Assembly: GCF_014844095.1 (NCBI RefSeq)
Contig: NZ_CP062163.1
Location: 1,612,001 to 1,676,000 of the forward strand
Source of the DNA: Brevibacillus sp. JNUCC-41
GTDB taxonomy: Bacteria; Bacillota; Bacilli; Bacillales; DSM-1321
Direction of reading: 5' to 3'
DNA length: 64,000 nt
The stretch's first letter is position 1. Each line of letters begins with the position of its first letter. The translations under genes were made by a program, and so were the position numbers. This document shows positions 24,028 through 32,966 of the stretch, one piece after another. The notes beneath the pieces were generated by a model, which was given only the letters and a program-made list of their open reading frames with translations, was not told the origin of the DNA and did not search any database.

Positions 24028-25077
24028 TTACACATGTTCCTTGATGATTTGATGACCTGCAGCCTTCTCAAGCCGGTTCATGACCGCCGCTCCTATTCCA
24101 TGGTCAGGAAACATTTCACTAAAAATGACATCGACCTCCAGCTCGTCAAACTGTCTTAAAGCATCATATAAGCCTGTTGCAACAGTATGTAAATCCGCTA
24201 ATGAACCTGGGACAACCACATAATCCGCCTTATAATCCTGTTGATGTTCGTAAGCCGCTATGATGCCCACCTTTAACCCGTCAGTTCTTTTTGCATCCAC
24301 AAGCTGCTGAAGGAAAGTTTGATTACCCTTGACTAAATATAGGGGGGCCTTCGGAGCATAGTGGGTATACTTCATGCCCGGGGCTTTTGGCGCTGTTTCC
24401 TGATTCTTCAACGCGACATCTTGCCTGACTTCACCTATTACCGCTTCCAGCTGTTCCAGGGTCACCCCGCCAGGCCTTAAAATAACAGGTACTTCCACAG
24501 TGCAGTCAAGTACTGTGGATTCTAAGCCCACACCCGTAGTCCCGCCATCGACTATACCTGCAATCCGGCCCATCAAGTCATCTTCAACATGTTTCGCTGA
24601 AGTGGGGCTTGGTTTCCCGGAAGTATTTGCACTTGGAGCCGCAATGGGCAAATCACTTGCACGAATAAGGCCTAGGGCAACCTGATGATCTGGCATCCTG
24701 ACAGCCACTGTGTCCAATCCAGCTGTCACAAGGTTTGATAGCTGGCCCGGTTTTCGTTTCATGATCAAAGTCAAAGGACCCGGCCAAAATTCTGCCATCA
24801 GCTTCTTGGCCTGTTCCGGAATCTCTTCTACAATATCTGACAACTGGTCATCGGAGGCTATGTGAACGATCAAAGGATTATCACTCGGACGCCCCTTCGC
24901 TTCAAACACTTTTTTGACTGCCTCGTCATTTTTGGCATTCGCCCCCAGTCCATAAACAGTCTCTGTAGGAAAAGCCACCACTTGATTTGCCTTTAATAAT
25001 TCAGCTGATTTTGTAATCTGGGGATAACTTTGTAAATTATCCACATTTTTATCCACTGACCAAATTTTCGTTTTCAT
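24028..25077 (-). CDS. ywlC: L-threonylcarbamoyladenylate synthase
   Basis: This Sua5-type enzyme makes threonylcarbamoyl-AMP for the t6A37 modification of ANN-decoding tRNAs. Residues about 25-215 are the YrdC domain with VVAFPTETVYGLGANA, KGRPSDNPLIVHI and LPIAAPSANTSGKPSPTSA. A linker with PGMKYTHYAPKAPL leads to the C-terminal Sua5 domain. I give the ATG at 25077 (349 aa), matching B. subtilis. In-frame GTG (25086) and ATG (25089) starts nearer to an AAAAGG site cannot be ruled out. DnaA-box-like repeats lie just upstream. Confidence 0.95.
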   Translation of the reverse strand: MKTKIWSVDKNVDNLQSYPQITKSAELLKANQVVAFPTETVYGLGANAKNDEAVKKVFEAKGRPSDNPLIVHIASDDQLSDIVEEIPEQAKKLMAEFWPGPLTLIMKRKPGQLSNLVTAGLDTVAVRMPDHQVALGLIRASDLPIAAPSANTSGKPSPTSAKHVEDDLMGRIAGIVDGGTTGVGLESTVLDCTVEVPVILRPGGVTLEQLEAVIGEVRQDVALKNQETAPKAPGMKYTHYAPKAPLYLVKGNQTFLQQLVDAKRTDGLKVGIIAAYEHQQDYKADYVVVPGSLADLHTVATGLYDALRQFDELEVDVIFSEMFPDHGIGAAVMNRLEKAAGHQIIKEHV

Positions 25078-25212
25078 CTTGAACACCATCGCCTTTTAAC
25101 GTTTCTTATTTTATATAATTGCTTTTATATGAACGATATTCTCAAATTATTGTAATAAATTCACTTTAAGATACTTTGAAAGTATAAAAGAAGTATTCAC
25201 ATAATTCAAGTG

Positions 25213-25318
25213 TTATCCACAAATTGGGGATAACCACATCGAATCCGTGGATAAGTTTGTGGATATTAATGATTAATGACAGACTTTTTTGATTTTTTGT
25301 TAATAACCCTGTGGATAT
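25213..25318. promoter_or_regulatory. Cluster of DnaA-box-like sequences between spoIIR and ywlC
   Basis: Five 9-mers related to the DnaA box TTATCCACA lie in 106 bp. An exact TTATCCACA is at 25213-25221 (plus). Single-mismatch boxes on the other strand are at 25225-25233 (TGGGGATAA), 25246-25254 (CGTGGATAA), 25258-25266 and 25310-25318 (both TGTGGATAT). A/T-rich sequence separates the last two. In B. subtilis, as I recall, chromosomal DnaA-binding regions outside oriC include one at ywlC, which would make this a conserved site. Confidence 0.78.
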
Positions 25319-25330
25319 GTTTACGAAATT

Positions 25331-25369
25331 ATCTGATTTTAAAAAAAGAGGGCATCTGCCCCCTTTTTA
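25331..25369 (-). terminator. Terminator after spoIIR
   Basis: AAAGGGGGC and GCCCTCTTT pair around AGAT, with a long U run on the minus strand. The spoIIR stop codon sits in the stem base. Confidence 0.9.
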
Positions 25370-26299
25370 AAATAGATCATTGAAGATTTCTGCAAACAGG
25401 GACTTCACTTCCACCTCAGGCTCCTTTTCCCCTTCATATAATTGTTGACCTTGTTTATCTGATGCCGCAAGTTCAACCTGGTTTTCTTCAACATTCCCAT
25501 CAATGGTTTTTTTCGTCACTTGTTCCTTGTCTTTTACTTCTGTCACTTCTTCCTTTACTTCCGGCTCTGTAACCTTTTCTTTTAGCGTTCCTACCGATAC
25601 TTCTCTTACGCTCTCCTCCACTACCTTTTCTTCAACCACTTCCTCGGGCTCTTTTTCCTTTTCAACCAGCACTTCTTCTTCAACTTCTTCCGCTGCAACG
25701 GGCTCACCCTCTTCATTTGTTGCAGCATGCGCCTTCCCTTCCGAATTCAACGATCCTTCACCCTCATCCTCGACAATCGGACTTTGACTTACAGCCGTCC
25801 CATTTGAAAAATCCAGGAAACATAATGGGGGAAATAGAACACACCACCAATTTGCGCCTTCCCCTTCCCCAAGCGTGATAATCACCGCTTCATAATCCCC
25901 TGCCGGATATAAATACTGCCCGTAGAGTTTTGTCGGAAATTCCGCTTGTCCAAAATCCACTTTAACTGACTGCTCCATACCCTGTTCCTTTATAACTGCC
26001 TCAGCCGTCGCTTGGATATCCGGCAGATGCGAGGTGATCACATCCCTCGCTTCATCCAAAGAAGTAAGTTCCTCGACCCACTTTGTGATATCTTCATTTA
26101 CCTCATCCCTAATCAGCCGTTTAACCGCTTGATCCTTTTCTGCATCACTATTAGCAAGTATCCGCAGACGAATCGCCTCATCCGGGATCACCTTCGTATC
26201 TTCTGCACCGACCATCTCCGCTTTAGGCATATATATACTTACGATCGTTCCTATAGTTAAGATTAATAGATAAATAATGGCTAAATGTTTAGTTTTCAT
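25367..26299 (-). CDS. spoIIR: Stage II sporulation protein R with long Glu-rich tail
   Basis: SpoIIR is made in the forespore under sigma-F and is exported to trigger SpoIIGA to process pro-sigma-E in the mother cell. Residues 1-25 are a signal/anchor segment. The conserved core runs to about residue 170 with EAIRLRILANSDAEKDQAVK and WWCVLFPPLCFLDFSNGT. The rest, about 130 residues, is a low-complexity Glu/Val/Lys-rich tail, so the protein is 310 aa against 224 in B. subtilis. A sigma-F consensus promoter precedes it. Confidence 0.94.
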   Translation of the reverse strand: MKTKHLAIIYLLILTIGTIVSIYMPKAEMVGAEDTKVIPDEAIRLRILANSDAEKDQAVKRLIRDEVNEDITKWVEELTSLDEARDVITSHLPDIQATAEAVIKEQGMEQSVKVDFGQAEFPTKLYGQYLYPAGDYEAVIITLGEGEGANWWCVLFPPLCFLDFSNGTAVSQSPIVEDEGEGSLNSEGKAHAATNEEGEPVAAEEVEEEVLVEKEKEPEEVVEEKVVEESVREVSVGTLKEKVTEPEVKEEVTEVKDKEQVTKKTIDGNVEENQVELAASDKQGQQLYEGEKEPEVEVKSLFAEIFNDLF

Positions 26300-26322
26300 C
26301 GCCTTCGCCCCCTCACATGAAT

Positions 26323-26352
26323 TAGTCTCACCATTTTCCAGCTATCTTAAAC
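26323..26352 (-). promoter_or_regulatory. Sigma-F promoter of spoIIR
   Basis: On the minus strand GTTTA (26348-26352), a 15-bp spacer, and GGTGAGACTA (26323-26332) match every defined position of the sigma-F consensus (GYWTA, then GGNRANANTW). It lies 24 bp before the spoIIR ATG, the expected place for this forespore-specific gene. Confidence 0.83.
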
Positions 26353-26386
26353 TAGTAAAAAAATAAAAAATGTTGATAGCTGGAAA
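26335..26386. repeat. 12-bp inverted repeat across the spoIIR promoter
   Basis: TTTCCAGCTATC (26335-26346) and GATAGCTGGAAA (26375-26386) are perfect inverted copies separated by 28 bp of nearly pure A/T. One arm lies inside the sigma-F promoter spacer, the other upstream. An operator or cruciform-prone site is possible. Confidence 0.75.
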
Positions 26387-26421
26387 TATAGATTCCAAAG
26401 GATAATGAGGATGGTTTCCAT

Positions 26422-26452
26422 AAAAAAATCCGTCTCACATAGGAAGACGGAT
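26422..26452 (-). terminator. Terminator after prmC
   Basis: ATCCGTCT and AGACGGAT form a perfect 8-bp stem overlapping the prmC end, followed by seven U on the minus strand. Confidence 0.92.
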
Positions 26453-27327
26453 CACTTTAATACAGCGAAGACCATTCGATCTTTTTCATTAATGTCATTT
26501 GCAATGGATACTTCTGCAGCAGGAAAGGCTCGCTTCAATAAATCGGCAACCGCCTCACCCTGTCCAGTACCCACTTCAAAACCGATCAGCCCAGGCACCT
26601 TCATGATCAGAGGTAACTGTTCCATAAAGCGGCGGTAAAAATCCAGCCCATCGATACCGGCAAATAATGCACGATGCGGTTCATGACCTGTCACGACTAC
26701 TGACATTGATTCATGATCATCATCTGGTATATATGGCGGGTTCGATAAAAGGACGTCCACCTTCTGTTTTTTGTTTATGAAAGGCAAAAGCAAATCACCT
26801 TGCGTGAACTCCACTTCGGCACCAAGCGTTTCGGCATTTTTCCGCGCCACCTCAAGCGATGGTTCCGCTATGTCCGTGGCGGTCACCAATAAGTTTGGCT
26901 TTTCAAGTTTCATTGTTATGGCGATTGCGCCGCTGCCGGTCCCAATATCAGCTAAACAAAGCTTCTGTCCCTCCATAAAAATGGCTGGGATTTTACGTAA
27001 AGTATAATAAATCAATTCTTCTGTTTCAGGTCTCGGTATGAGCACTTCTTCATTCACAAAGAAGGTCCGTCCATAAAATTCTTCATGGCCGATAATATAT
27101 TGGATGGGCGTTCCCTCAGCATGCAGCTCAATAGCGGCCTTAAATTGCCCAAAAACCGCTTCACTAAGCTCATCATGAAGGTTGGCCAGCATTTGGGAGC
27201 GAGTTTGTTTTAAAAAGTGCTGTAACAGAATTTCCCCAGCATTGGCATCACGATCATTTTCCTTTAAAAAAGAAGAAGCCCATTTAAGGGCTCCGAACAC
27301 TTTCACGGCAGAGTTACTCATCTGCAT
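26452..27327 (-). CDS. prmC: Peptide chain release factor N5-glutamine methyltransferase
   Basis: PrmC methylates the GGQ glutamine of release factors. The N-terminal helical domain recognises the release factor and the C-terminal half is a Rossmann SAM domain. Visible marks are [26 protein letters not shown] near residues 129-143 and the substrate-binding [12 protein letters not shown]. At 291 aa it is normal length. The start overlaps prfA by 14 bp, joining enzyme and substrate genes in one transcript. Confidence 0.96.
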   Translation of the reverse strand: MQMSNSAVKVFGALKWASSFLKENDRDANAGEILLQHFLKQTRSQMLANLHDELSEAVFGQFKAAIELHAEGTPIQYIIGHEEFYGRTFFVNEEVLIPRPETEELIYYTLRKIPAIFMEGQKLCLADIGTGSGAIAITMKLEKPNLLVTATDIAEPSLEVARKNAETLGAEVEFTQGDLLLPFINKKQKVDVLLSNPPYIPDDDHESMSVVVTGHEPHRALFAGIDGLDFYRRFMEQLPLIMKVPGLIGFEVGTGQGEAVADLLKRAFPAAEVSIANDINEKDRMVFAVLK

Positions 27328-28384
27328 TTTCCAGCCTTGAAGATTGGTCTTCCATGATTAATGCATCAACGACTTCATCCAATTTACCTTCCATGATTTG
27401 ATCCAGTTTTTGAATCGTTAAACCAATACGGTGGTCGGTAACGCGGTTTTGCGGGAAGTTATAAGTGCGAATCCTTTCGGACCGATCGCCCGTTCCAACG
27501 GCAAGCTTCCTATTTTGATCATATTCCGCCTGTACTTCGCGATGGATTTTATCGTACACCCTGGCGCGCAAAACCTTCATTGCTTTTTCTTTGTTCTTGA
27601 TTTGTGATTTTTCATCTTGACAGGATACAACCGTATTAGTCGGAATATGAGTCAAGCGCACCGCCGACATTGTCGTATTGACACTTTGCCCTCCAGGACC
27701 GCTTGATGCAAAGGTATCGACACGTACATCCTTATCATGGATTTCAACTTCCACTTCCTCAGCTTCAGGTAATACGGCAACCGTGGCTGTAGATGTATGA
27801 ATCCGTCCGCCTGATTCAGTTTCAGGTACCCGCTGAACGCGATGTGCTCCATTTTCGAACTTCAATTTTGAATAAGCACCATTTCCATTAATCATGAATA
27901 TGATTTCCTTGTAACCGCCAAGCCCTGTAGGACTAGCTTCAATGACTTCGGTCCGCCAACCTTGCACCTCGGCAAAACGGCTATACATTCGGTATAGACT
28001 ACCCGCAAATAAGGCCGCCTCATCTCCGCCTGCTGCTCCGCGGATCTCCATGATCACGTTTTTATCATCGTTAGGGTCCTTCGGAATAAGCAATATTTTC
28101 AGTTTACCCTCAAGGCCTTGTATGGTCTCATCAAGTTCATTGATCTCTTCTTTTACCATTTCACGCATATCCGCATCAAGTTTCTCCTCCATCATAGCTT
28201 TCGCTTCCTGGAGTTGCTCACGAACCGCTTTATATTCCTTATAAGTCGATGCGGTCTCTTGAATGCTGGATTGCTCCTTAGAATATTCCCTTAGCTTCTT
28301 AGAGTCATTAATGATCTCCGGGTCACTCAATAGTTCATTCAATCTTTCATATCTATCTTCTACTGCTTGTAAACGATCAAACAA
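27314..28384 (-). CDS. prfA: Peptide chain release factor 1
   Basis: RF1 decodes UAA and UAG. The hydrolysis motif [17 protein letters not shown] is near residue 230 and [13 protein letters not shown] is in domain 2. I chose the TTG at 28384, which gives [19 protein letters not shown] (356 aa, the B. subtilis length), because GAGGTGA lies five bases upstream. An in-frame ATG ten codons earlier has no ribosome binding site and would add residues foreign to the family. Confidence 0.95.
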   Translation of the reverse strand: MFDRLQAVEDRYERLNELLSDPEIINDSKKLREYSKEQSSIQETASTYKEYKAVREQLQEAKAMMEEKLDADMREMVKEEINELDETIQGLEGKLKILLIPKDPNDDKNVIMEIRGAAGGDEAALFAGSLYRMYSRFAEVQGWRTEVIEASPTGLGGYKEIIFMINGNGAYSKLKFENGAHRVQRVPETESGGRIHTSTATVAVLPEAEEVEVEIHDKDVRVDTFASSGPGGQSVNTTMSAVRLTHIPTNTVVSCQDEKSQIKNKEKAMKVLRARVYDKIHREVQAEYDQNRKLAVGTGDRSERIRTYNFPQNRVTDHRIGLTIQKLDQIMEGKLDEVVDALIMEDQSSRLENADE

Positions 28385-28543
28385 ATTATTCACCTCATAA
28401 ATTTTCCAAAACATCTGAAACGAATTGGAAGTAATCCATCTCTTCTAACTATAAATAAGTACTTAGTGCCCCAGCTCAGTTCACTTCTAGGTTAATTATA
28501 GTATAGGTGAATAATCAACGTCAAAGAGGATTCAAAAATGTCG

Positions 28544-28999
28544 TTATTTCTTTAATTTGACATCTAAATTATATTGTGGCACAACCCTGTTTATCATGCC
28601 TTGTATTCGCTGCAATTCCTCATTTCTTTCTTTTTCCGTCTTGATTTTGCCTTTATCATGGACTGTAACATGTATGGTATTTCCATTAAACCAAACGGAG
28701 CCCGCCTCATAATTAGTTTCCGATTCGATGACTTCGCGGATTTTATCAATTTGCTGCCCCATGGATGGAGAATTATTGGATGTATGATGAGGTGTGTTGA
28801 GGACCTGATCTGATGGTCGTTCCGTTTCATTGTCCCAATCCTTATTGGATACCTGATTTAAACCCTTGCCAACAAAATCCCTGCCATCACGGGATTGATC
28901 CCCATATTCCGAATCATTATTTATTGCATTGTCATTTTGGCCGCATGCCGTTAGTACAGCAAACAGAAAGGCCGTCATAATAAGCAGTTTCGATTTCAT
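28544..28999 (-). CDS. YhcN/YlaJ-type sporulation lipoprotein
   Basis: The 151-residue product has a lipoprotein signal (KSKLLIMTAFLFAVLTAC, with cysteine near residue 19), then an Asn/Asp-rich linker. The C-terminal domain of about 80 residues contains VWFNGNTIHVTVHD and ends NLDVKLKK. This arrangement is that of the YhcN/YlaJ family, several members of which are spore or germination associated. The ATG at 28999 follows GGAGGG; the longer frame includes that site. It lies between prfA and tdk where B. subtilis has ywkF. The exact family member is uncertain. Confidence 0.72.
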   Translation of the reverse strand: MKSKLLIMTAFLFAVLTACGQNDNAINNDSEYGDQSRDGRDFVGKGLNQVSNKDWDNETERPSDQVLNTPHHTSNNSPSMGQQIDKIREVIESETNYEAGSVWFNGNTIHVTVHDKGKIKTEKERNEELQRIQGMINRVVPQYNLDVKLKK

Positions 29000-29156
29000 A
29001 TTTTTTCCCTCCATTTTGACTGGTTAAGAAGAACATTTCCCCGTTAGCCTGCCCAAAATGGGGCAATATTCATCTTTTATTTCCCTTCCATGTATTGGTC
29101 ATGCAACCTCCAGCAGTTTTTCCGCCCCTTATAATCATTCCCAACCATTTCTTCAT

Positions 29157-29194
29157 AAAAAAAGCACCCTACGATCTCAGTGGATCATAGGGCA
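29157..29194 (-). terminator. Terminator after tdk
   Basis: A 13-bp stem with two G-U pairs (GTGCCCTATGATC with GATCGTAGGGTGC) lies just past the tdk stop and ends in seven U on the minus strand. Confidence 0.88.
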
Positions 29195-29201
29195 CCATCA
29201 T

Positions 29202-29807
29202 TCAAATATGTTCTTTAATCCCAACAGCCTGCTTACCCGGAACTTCGTGATGATGGCGGCAGCGGGGCTCGTATGATTCCGATGCACCCACAAGGATGAT
29301 CGGCTCATCATAGGAGGCCGGCTCCCCATCTATCAATCGCTGTGTCCTGCTCGCAGGCGATCCGCACACTTCACACACAGCCTGCAGCTTAGTCACCGAT
29401 TCTGCAAGCGATAATAGAACAGGCATAGGACCGAATGGTTCACCTCTGAAATCTTGATCGAGTCCAGCCATGATCACTCGATAACCGCTGTCCGCAAGAT
29501 GCTGGGCAACCCCGATAATTTCATGATCAAAAAATTGCACTTCATCTATTGCAATGATATCCAGGGGCTTGTCCAAATACTTAAAAATATCCGTTGAATG
29601 GGCAATCGGTTTTGCCATCACAGAAGAGCCATTATGTGATACGACAGCCTCTTCCGCATAGCGATTATCAATAGCTGGTTTAAATACAGCTATTTGCTCT
29701 TTAGCAAATTGAGCACGGCTGACTCGTTTAATCAATTCCTCAGATTTACCTGAAAACATGCTTCCGCAAATAAGCTCGATCCAGCCTGTTTGTTTCATTA
29801 CATACAT
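29202..29807 (-). CDS. tdk: Thymidine kinase
   Basis: This is a type II thymidine kinase (201 aa). The P-loop [11 protein letters not shown] lies near residues 15-25, the [11 protein letters not shown] segment carries the catalytic acid, and the lasso and zinc region has [14 protein letters not shown] with a later Cys-rich tail ([12 protein letters not shown]). It phosphorylates thymidine in the salvage route. Two starts are possible (29807 and 29798). Position next to rpmE matches B. subtilis. Confidence 0.96.
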   Translation of the reverse strand: MYVMKQTGWIELICGSMFSGKSEELIKRVSRAQFAKEQIAVFKPAIDNRYAEEAVVSHNGSSVMAKPIAHSTDIFKYLDKPLDIIAIDEVQFFDHEIIGVAQHLADSGYRVIMAGLDQDFRGEPFGPMPVLLSLAESVTKLQAVCEVCGSPASRTQRLIDGEPASYDEPIILVGASESYEPRCRHHHEVPGKQAVGIKEHI

Positions 29808-29897
29808 GGAAACAGCTACTCCCTTCCACCTGTCGATCCCTTGGCCATAATTGAAGTCGACCCGGCTTTATATAAATTCTTACTTGTTTATGGAAAA

Positions 29898-29935
29898 GAA
29901 AAAACAGGCAAGAAAAATACTTGCCTGTTTTTTAA
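29898..29935 (-). terminator. Terminator after rpmE
   Basis: AAAACAGGCAAG and CTTGCCTGTTTT pair perfectly around AAAAATA (12 bp), with a U run on both strands. It lies 11 bp after the rpmE stop. Confidence 0.93.
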
Positions 29936-29945
29936 AAAGTCCGGC

Positions 29946-30146
29946 TTATTTAATACCGTATTTTTTGTTGAAACGATCAACACGTCCGCCAGCTTCAGCG
30001 AATTTTTGACGACCAGTATAGAATGGGTGGCATTCTGAACAAGTCTCAACTTTGATCTCTTCTTTAACTGAACCAGTTTCAAAAGTGTTTCCGCAAGAGC
30101 AAATTACTTTTGAAAGCTTATAATTTGGATGAATTCCAGTTTTCAT
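29946..30146 (-). CDS. rpmE: 50S ribosomal protein L31 (zinc-binding type)
   Basis: This is a 66-residue L31. Zinc ligands are visible as the CSC pair in [10 protein letters not shown] and the CSEC motif in [13 protein letters not shown], so it is the zinc-containing C+ form rather than the Zur-induced paralogue. The real start is [11 protein letters not shown] at 30146 behind AAGGAGCTG. The open frame extends 34 codons further upstream, but that part lies in the leader. Confidence 0.97.
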   Translation of the reverse strand: MKTGIHPNYKLSKVICSCGNTFETGSVKEEIKVETCSECHPFYTGRQKFAEAGGRVDRFNKKYGIK

Positions 30147-30246
30147 TCTTTTCAGCTCCTTATGCCCTGAATCATTCGAAACAGAGTTATATACTTCAAG
30201 TTGAGGGAATAGCACCCTCACATTTATTGTAAAAACACATGAACTC

Positions 30247-30275
30247 ATTATAACAACTTAAGACTAGTTGTGCAA
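30247..30275 (-). promoter_or_regulatory. Sigma-A promoter of rpmE
   Basis: TTGCAC (30270-30275), 17 bp, and a perfect TATAAT (30247-30252) lie on the minus strand. The leader of about 95 nt has a short TGAGGG/CCCTCA hairpin (about 30204-30223), which could be involved in L31 autoregulation. Confidence 0.75.
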
Positions 30276-30295
30276 CTGTTTGTTTCTTACAGGGT

Positions 30296-31585
30296 TTAAG
30301 AACGTTTTACGCTCGCTGGCCCCTTTTTCATTTCTGTCATCTCTTCATCCAGCTTACTGAAAAATTCTTCATTACCCTTTGTCTGTTTTAGACGGCGAAG
30401 GAATTTCTCCGAGAAATCAGGTGAATCTGACATCGTTTTCCTAATGGCCCATAGTTTATCCAGGCGATCCTTCGGAATTAACAATTCTTCTTTACGAGTG
30501 CCCGAGCGACGAATATCGATTGCCGGGAAGATGCGTCTTTCGGCAAGTGCACGATCTAAATGCAGCTCCATATTGCCCGTACCTTTAAATTCTTCATAAA
30601 TGACATCGTCCATTCTTGAACCCGTATCTACCAATGCTGTAGCAAGGATTGTCAGGCTGCCGCCTTCCTCGATATTCCTCGCCGCACCGAAAAAGCGTTT
30701 TGGACGGTGGAATGCAGCAGGGTCAATACCCCCTGATAGTGTACGCCCGCTCGGCGGAATGACAAGGTTGTATGCACGGGCAAGCCGGGTGATGCTGTCC
30801 ATTAATATGATGACATCCCGTTTATGCTCCACAAGGCGCATGGCTCGTTCCAATACCAGCTCAGCCACCTTGATATGGTTTTCCGGCACTTCATCGAAAG
30901 TTGAACTTACCACGTCTCCTGCGACGGAACGTTCAATGTCCGTCACTTCTTCCGGGCGTTCATCGATCAACAGCACAATCAATTCCGATTCGGGATGGTT
31001 TGTGGTTATCGCATTGGCGATTTCCTTGATAAGCATCGTTTTACCGGCTTTTGGCGGTGCGACAATCAGACCACGCTGCCCAAAACCGACCGGTGCCAGC
31101 ACATCCATGATCCTGGTCGATAAGTTCTTCGGTGTCGTTTCCAGTTTAATTTGCCTGTTTGGATACAGCGGCGTTAAACCCGGAAAGTGGACACGCTCTT
31201 TAGCCGATTCCGGATTATCGCCATTGACTGCTTCGACATGCAGCAATCCATAATAGCGCTCGTTTTCTTTTGGAGGCCTTACCTTACCGGACACTTTATC
31301 TCCATTTCGCAAATCGAACCTGCGGATCTGTGAAGCAGAAATATAAATATCCTCCGAGCTTGGAGAATAATTAATTGGACGCAGGAAACCAAAGCCCTCT
31401 GAAGGTATGATCTCTAAAACGCCCTCCATGAATAGGAGACCATCCTGCTCAGCTTGTGCTTTCAGGATAGCGAATATAAGTTCCTTTTTTGAAAGTTTGC
31501 TGTAATAGGAAACTTTATATTCACGCGCGTGCTCATATAGATCCTTTAGTTTCATGTTTTCTAAATTAGAAATAGTTAAATTCAT
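30296..31585 (-). CDS. rho: Transcription termination factor Rho
   Basis: This 429-residue hexameric RNA helicase ends transcription. The N-terminal SAP-like helices are followed by the cold-shock RNA-binding domain with [19 protein letters not shown]. The ATPase has the P-loop [13 protein letters not shown] near residues 177-189, [12 protein letters not shown], the Q-loop region with [15 protein letters not shown] and the [13 protein letters not shown]-loop. The start at 31585 agrees with B. subtilis Rho, although only a weak GTGGTG precedes it. Confidence 0.97.
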   Translation of the reverse strand: MNLTISNLENMKLKDLYEHAREYKVSYYSKLSKKELIFAILKAQAEQDGLLFMEGVLEIIPSEGFGFLRPINYSPSSEDIYISASQIRRFDLRNGDKVSGKVRPPKENERYYGLLHVEAVNGDNPESAKERVHFPGLTPLYPNRQIKLETTPKNLSTRIMDVLAPVGFGQRGLIVAPPKAGKTMLIKEIANAITTNHPESELIVLLIDERPEEVTDIERSVAGDVVSSTFDEVPENHIKVAELVLERAMRLVEHKRDVIILMDSITRLARAYNLVIPPSGRTLSGGIDPAAFHRPKRFFGAARNIEEGGSLTILATALVDTGSRMDDVIYEEFKGTGNMELHLDRALAERRIFPAIDIRRSGTRKEELLIPKDRLDKLWAIRKTMSDSPDFSEKFLRRLKQTKGNEEFFSKLDEEMTEMKKGPASVKRS

Positions 31586-31837
31586 TATGACACCACACTT
31601 TTATTAATTAAACGTTTTCACCCATACTGAAAAAGAAATGGTTTGTTAGATGGAAGAAAAACCTCAATCCATGTACCCGACCAGAGTTTTCTTAGAAAGG
31701 ATGATACATTTTTACATGTAAAGAAGAAAATTATTTGAAGGCTTCTTGAAGTTTGGAGTGAAAGGGCAGATTTTCAATTTATTAATAGTAGACCAAGCTT
31801 TATTTTACTTTTTTTATTTTAATTATTCAACTTAAAT
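31586..31837 (-). other. rho upstream region
   Basis: This is an A/T-rich spacer of about 250 bp with a 12-bp palindrome TTTACATGTAAA at 31711-31722. I saw no gene and no promoter pair I would defend. B. subtilis rho is autoregulated through its leader, so transcription control here is plausible but not visible. Confidence 0.4.
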
Positions 31838-31877
31838 TTTTTTAAAGAGAAAGCGAGCGATGAAACCGCTCGCTTTT
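31838..31877 (-). terminator. Terminator after glpX
   Basis: AAAGCGAGCG and CGCTCGCTTT pair around a 7-nt loop, followed on the minus strand by TCTCTTTAAAAAAATTT. It lies 28 bp after the glpX stop. Confidence 0.82.
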
Positions 31878-31904
31878 TAAAAGTGATTTTTCTAAAACAC
31901 GCTA

Positions 31905-32867
31905 TCAGTCAATCAAGCCATTCGGTTTAATCTTAAGACTGTGACGCCCATCAATGAATCGAACGGTACCGGATTTAGCACGCATGACCACGGATTGTGT
32001 TTCACCGTAATGTCCTTTAAATTGTACACCGCGTAAAAGTTCTCCATCAGTCACACCTGTTGCAGCAAAAATTGCGTCATCTCCGCGAACAAGGTCTTCC
32101 ATTCTGAGGACTTTTCCTAAATCAAGGCCCATTTTTCCACAGCGTTCCACTTCTTCATCGCTATGAGGAACAAGCTTACCCTGAATTTCCCCTCCAAGGC
32201 ATTTCAAGGCAACGGCTGCAATAACTCCCTCTGGAGCCCCGCCAGAACCGAATAAGATATCGACACCGGTAAGATCGAAGGCCGTATTTATGGCTCCCGC
32301 TACATCTCCATCGTTGATCAACTTGATACGTGCCCCCGCCTCACGAAGTTCATGAATGATCTTCGAATGACGATCACGGTTCAATACTGTTGCAACCACG
32401 TCTTCGATATCTTTATTCTTTGCCTTGGCTACCGCTTTCAGATTGTCCAAGACGGAAGCATTGATATCAATCTGGCCAACAGCCTCGGGTCCGACAGCTA
32501 TTTTATCCATATACATATCCGGGGCATGAAGCAAGTTCCCCTTATCGGCTATCGCCAATACAGCCAATGCATTCCAGCCGCCAGATGCAACGATGTTCGT
32601 TCCTTCCAAAGGATCAACAGCAACATCCACTAGCGGCCCAAGACCAGTACCAAGTTTTTCGCCAATATAAAGCATTGGCGCTTCATCCATTTCCCCTTCA
32701 CCGATTACAACCGTTCCTTGCATGGGAATAGTATTGAAAACATCCCGCATTGCAGTTGTTGCTGCATCATCTGCTTCGTCTTTCTTTCCTCTTCCCATCC
32801 AACGAGCTGAATTCAGTGCCGCCGCCTCTGTTACGCGGACAAGCTCCATCGATAAACTTCTTTCCAT
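31905..32867 (-). CDS. glpX: Fructose-1,6-bisphosphatase class II
   Basis: GlpX dephosphorylates fructose-1,6-bisphosphate in gluconeogenesis. The 320-residue protein has metal-binding and catalytic segments [18 protein letters not shown] near residue 55, [15 protein letters not shown] near residue 83 and [16 protein letters not shown] near residue 210. GAGGGGGAA precedes the ATG. With fba and tal close by, the locus is rich in triose/hexose phosphate enzymes. Confidence 0.95.
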   Translation of the reverse strand: MERSLSMELVRVTEAAALNSARWMGRGKKDEADDAATTAMRDVFNTIPMQGTVVIGEGEMDEAPMLYIGEKLGTGLGPLVDVAVDPLEGTNIVASGGWNALAVLAIADKGNLLHAPDMYMDKIAVGPEAVGQIDINASVLDNLKAVAKAKNKDIEDVVATVLNRDRHSKIIHELREAGARIKLINDGDVAGAINTAFDLTGVDILFGSGGAPEGVIAAVALKCLGGEIQGKLVPHSDEEVERCGKMGLDLGKVLRMEDLVRGDDAIFAATGVTDGELLRGVQFKGHYGETQSVVMRAKSGTVRFIDGRHSLKIKPNGLID

Positions 32868-32966
32868 TTCCGGTTCCCCCTCATGTACACTAGCATGATT
32901 TATTTATATATTAGTATAACACATTATATCATATATAGTAACACAATGAGGTAACAAGAAAAGGGA

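Noticed and set aside
29946-30248. A 100-residue version of L31 with an N-terminal extension
   Set aside because: The extra 34 codons lie in the leader after the promoter and carry no similarity to L31. The true ATG has its own AAGGAG site.
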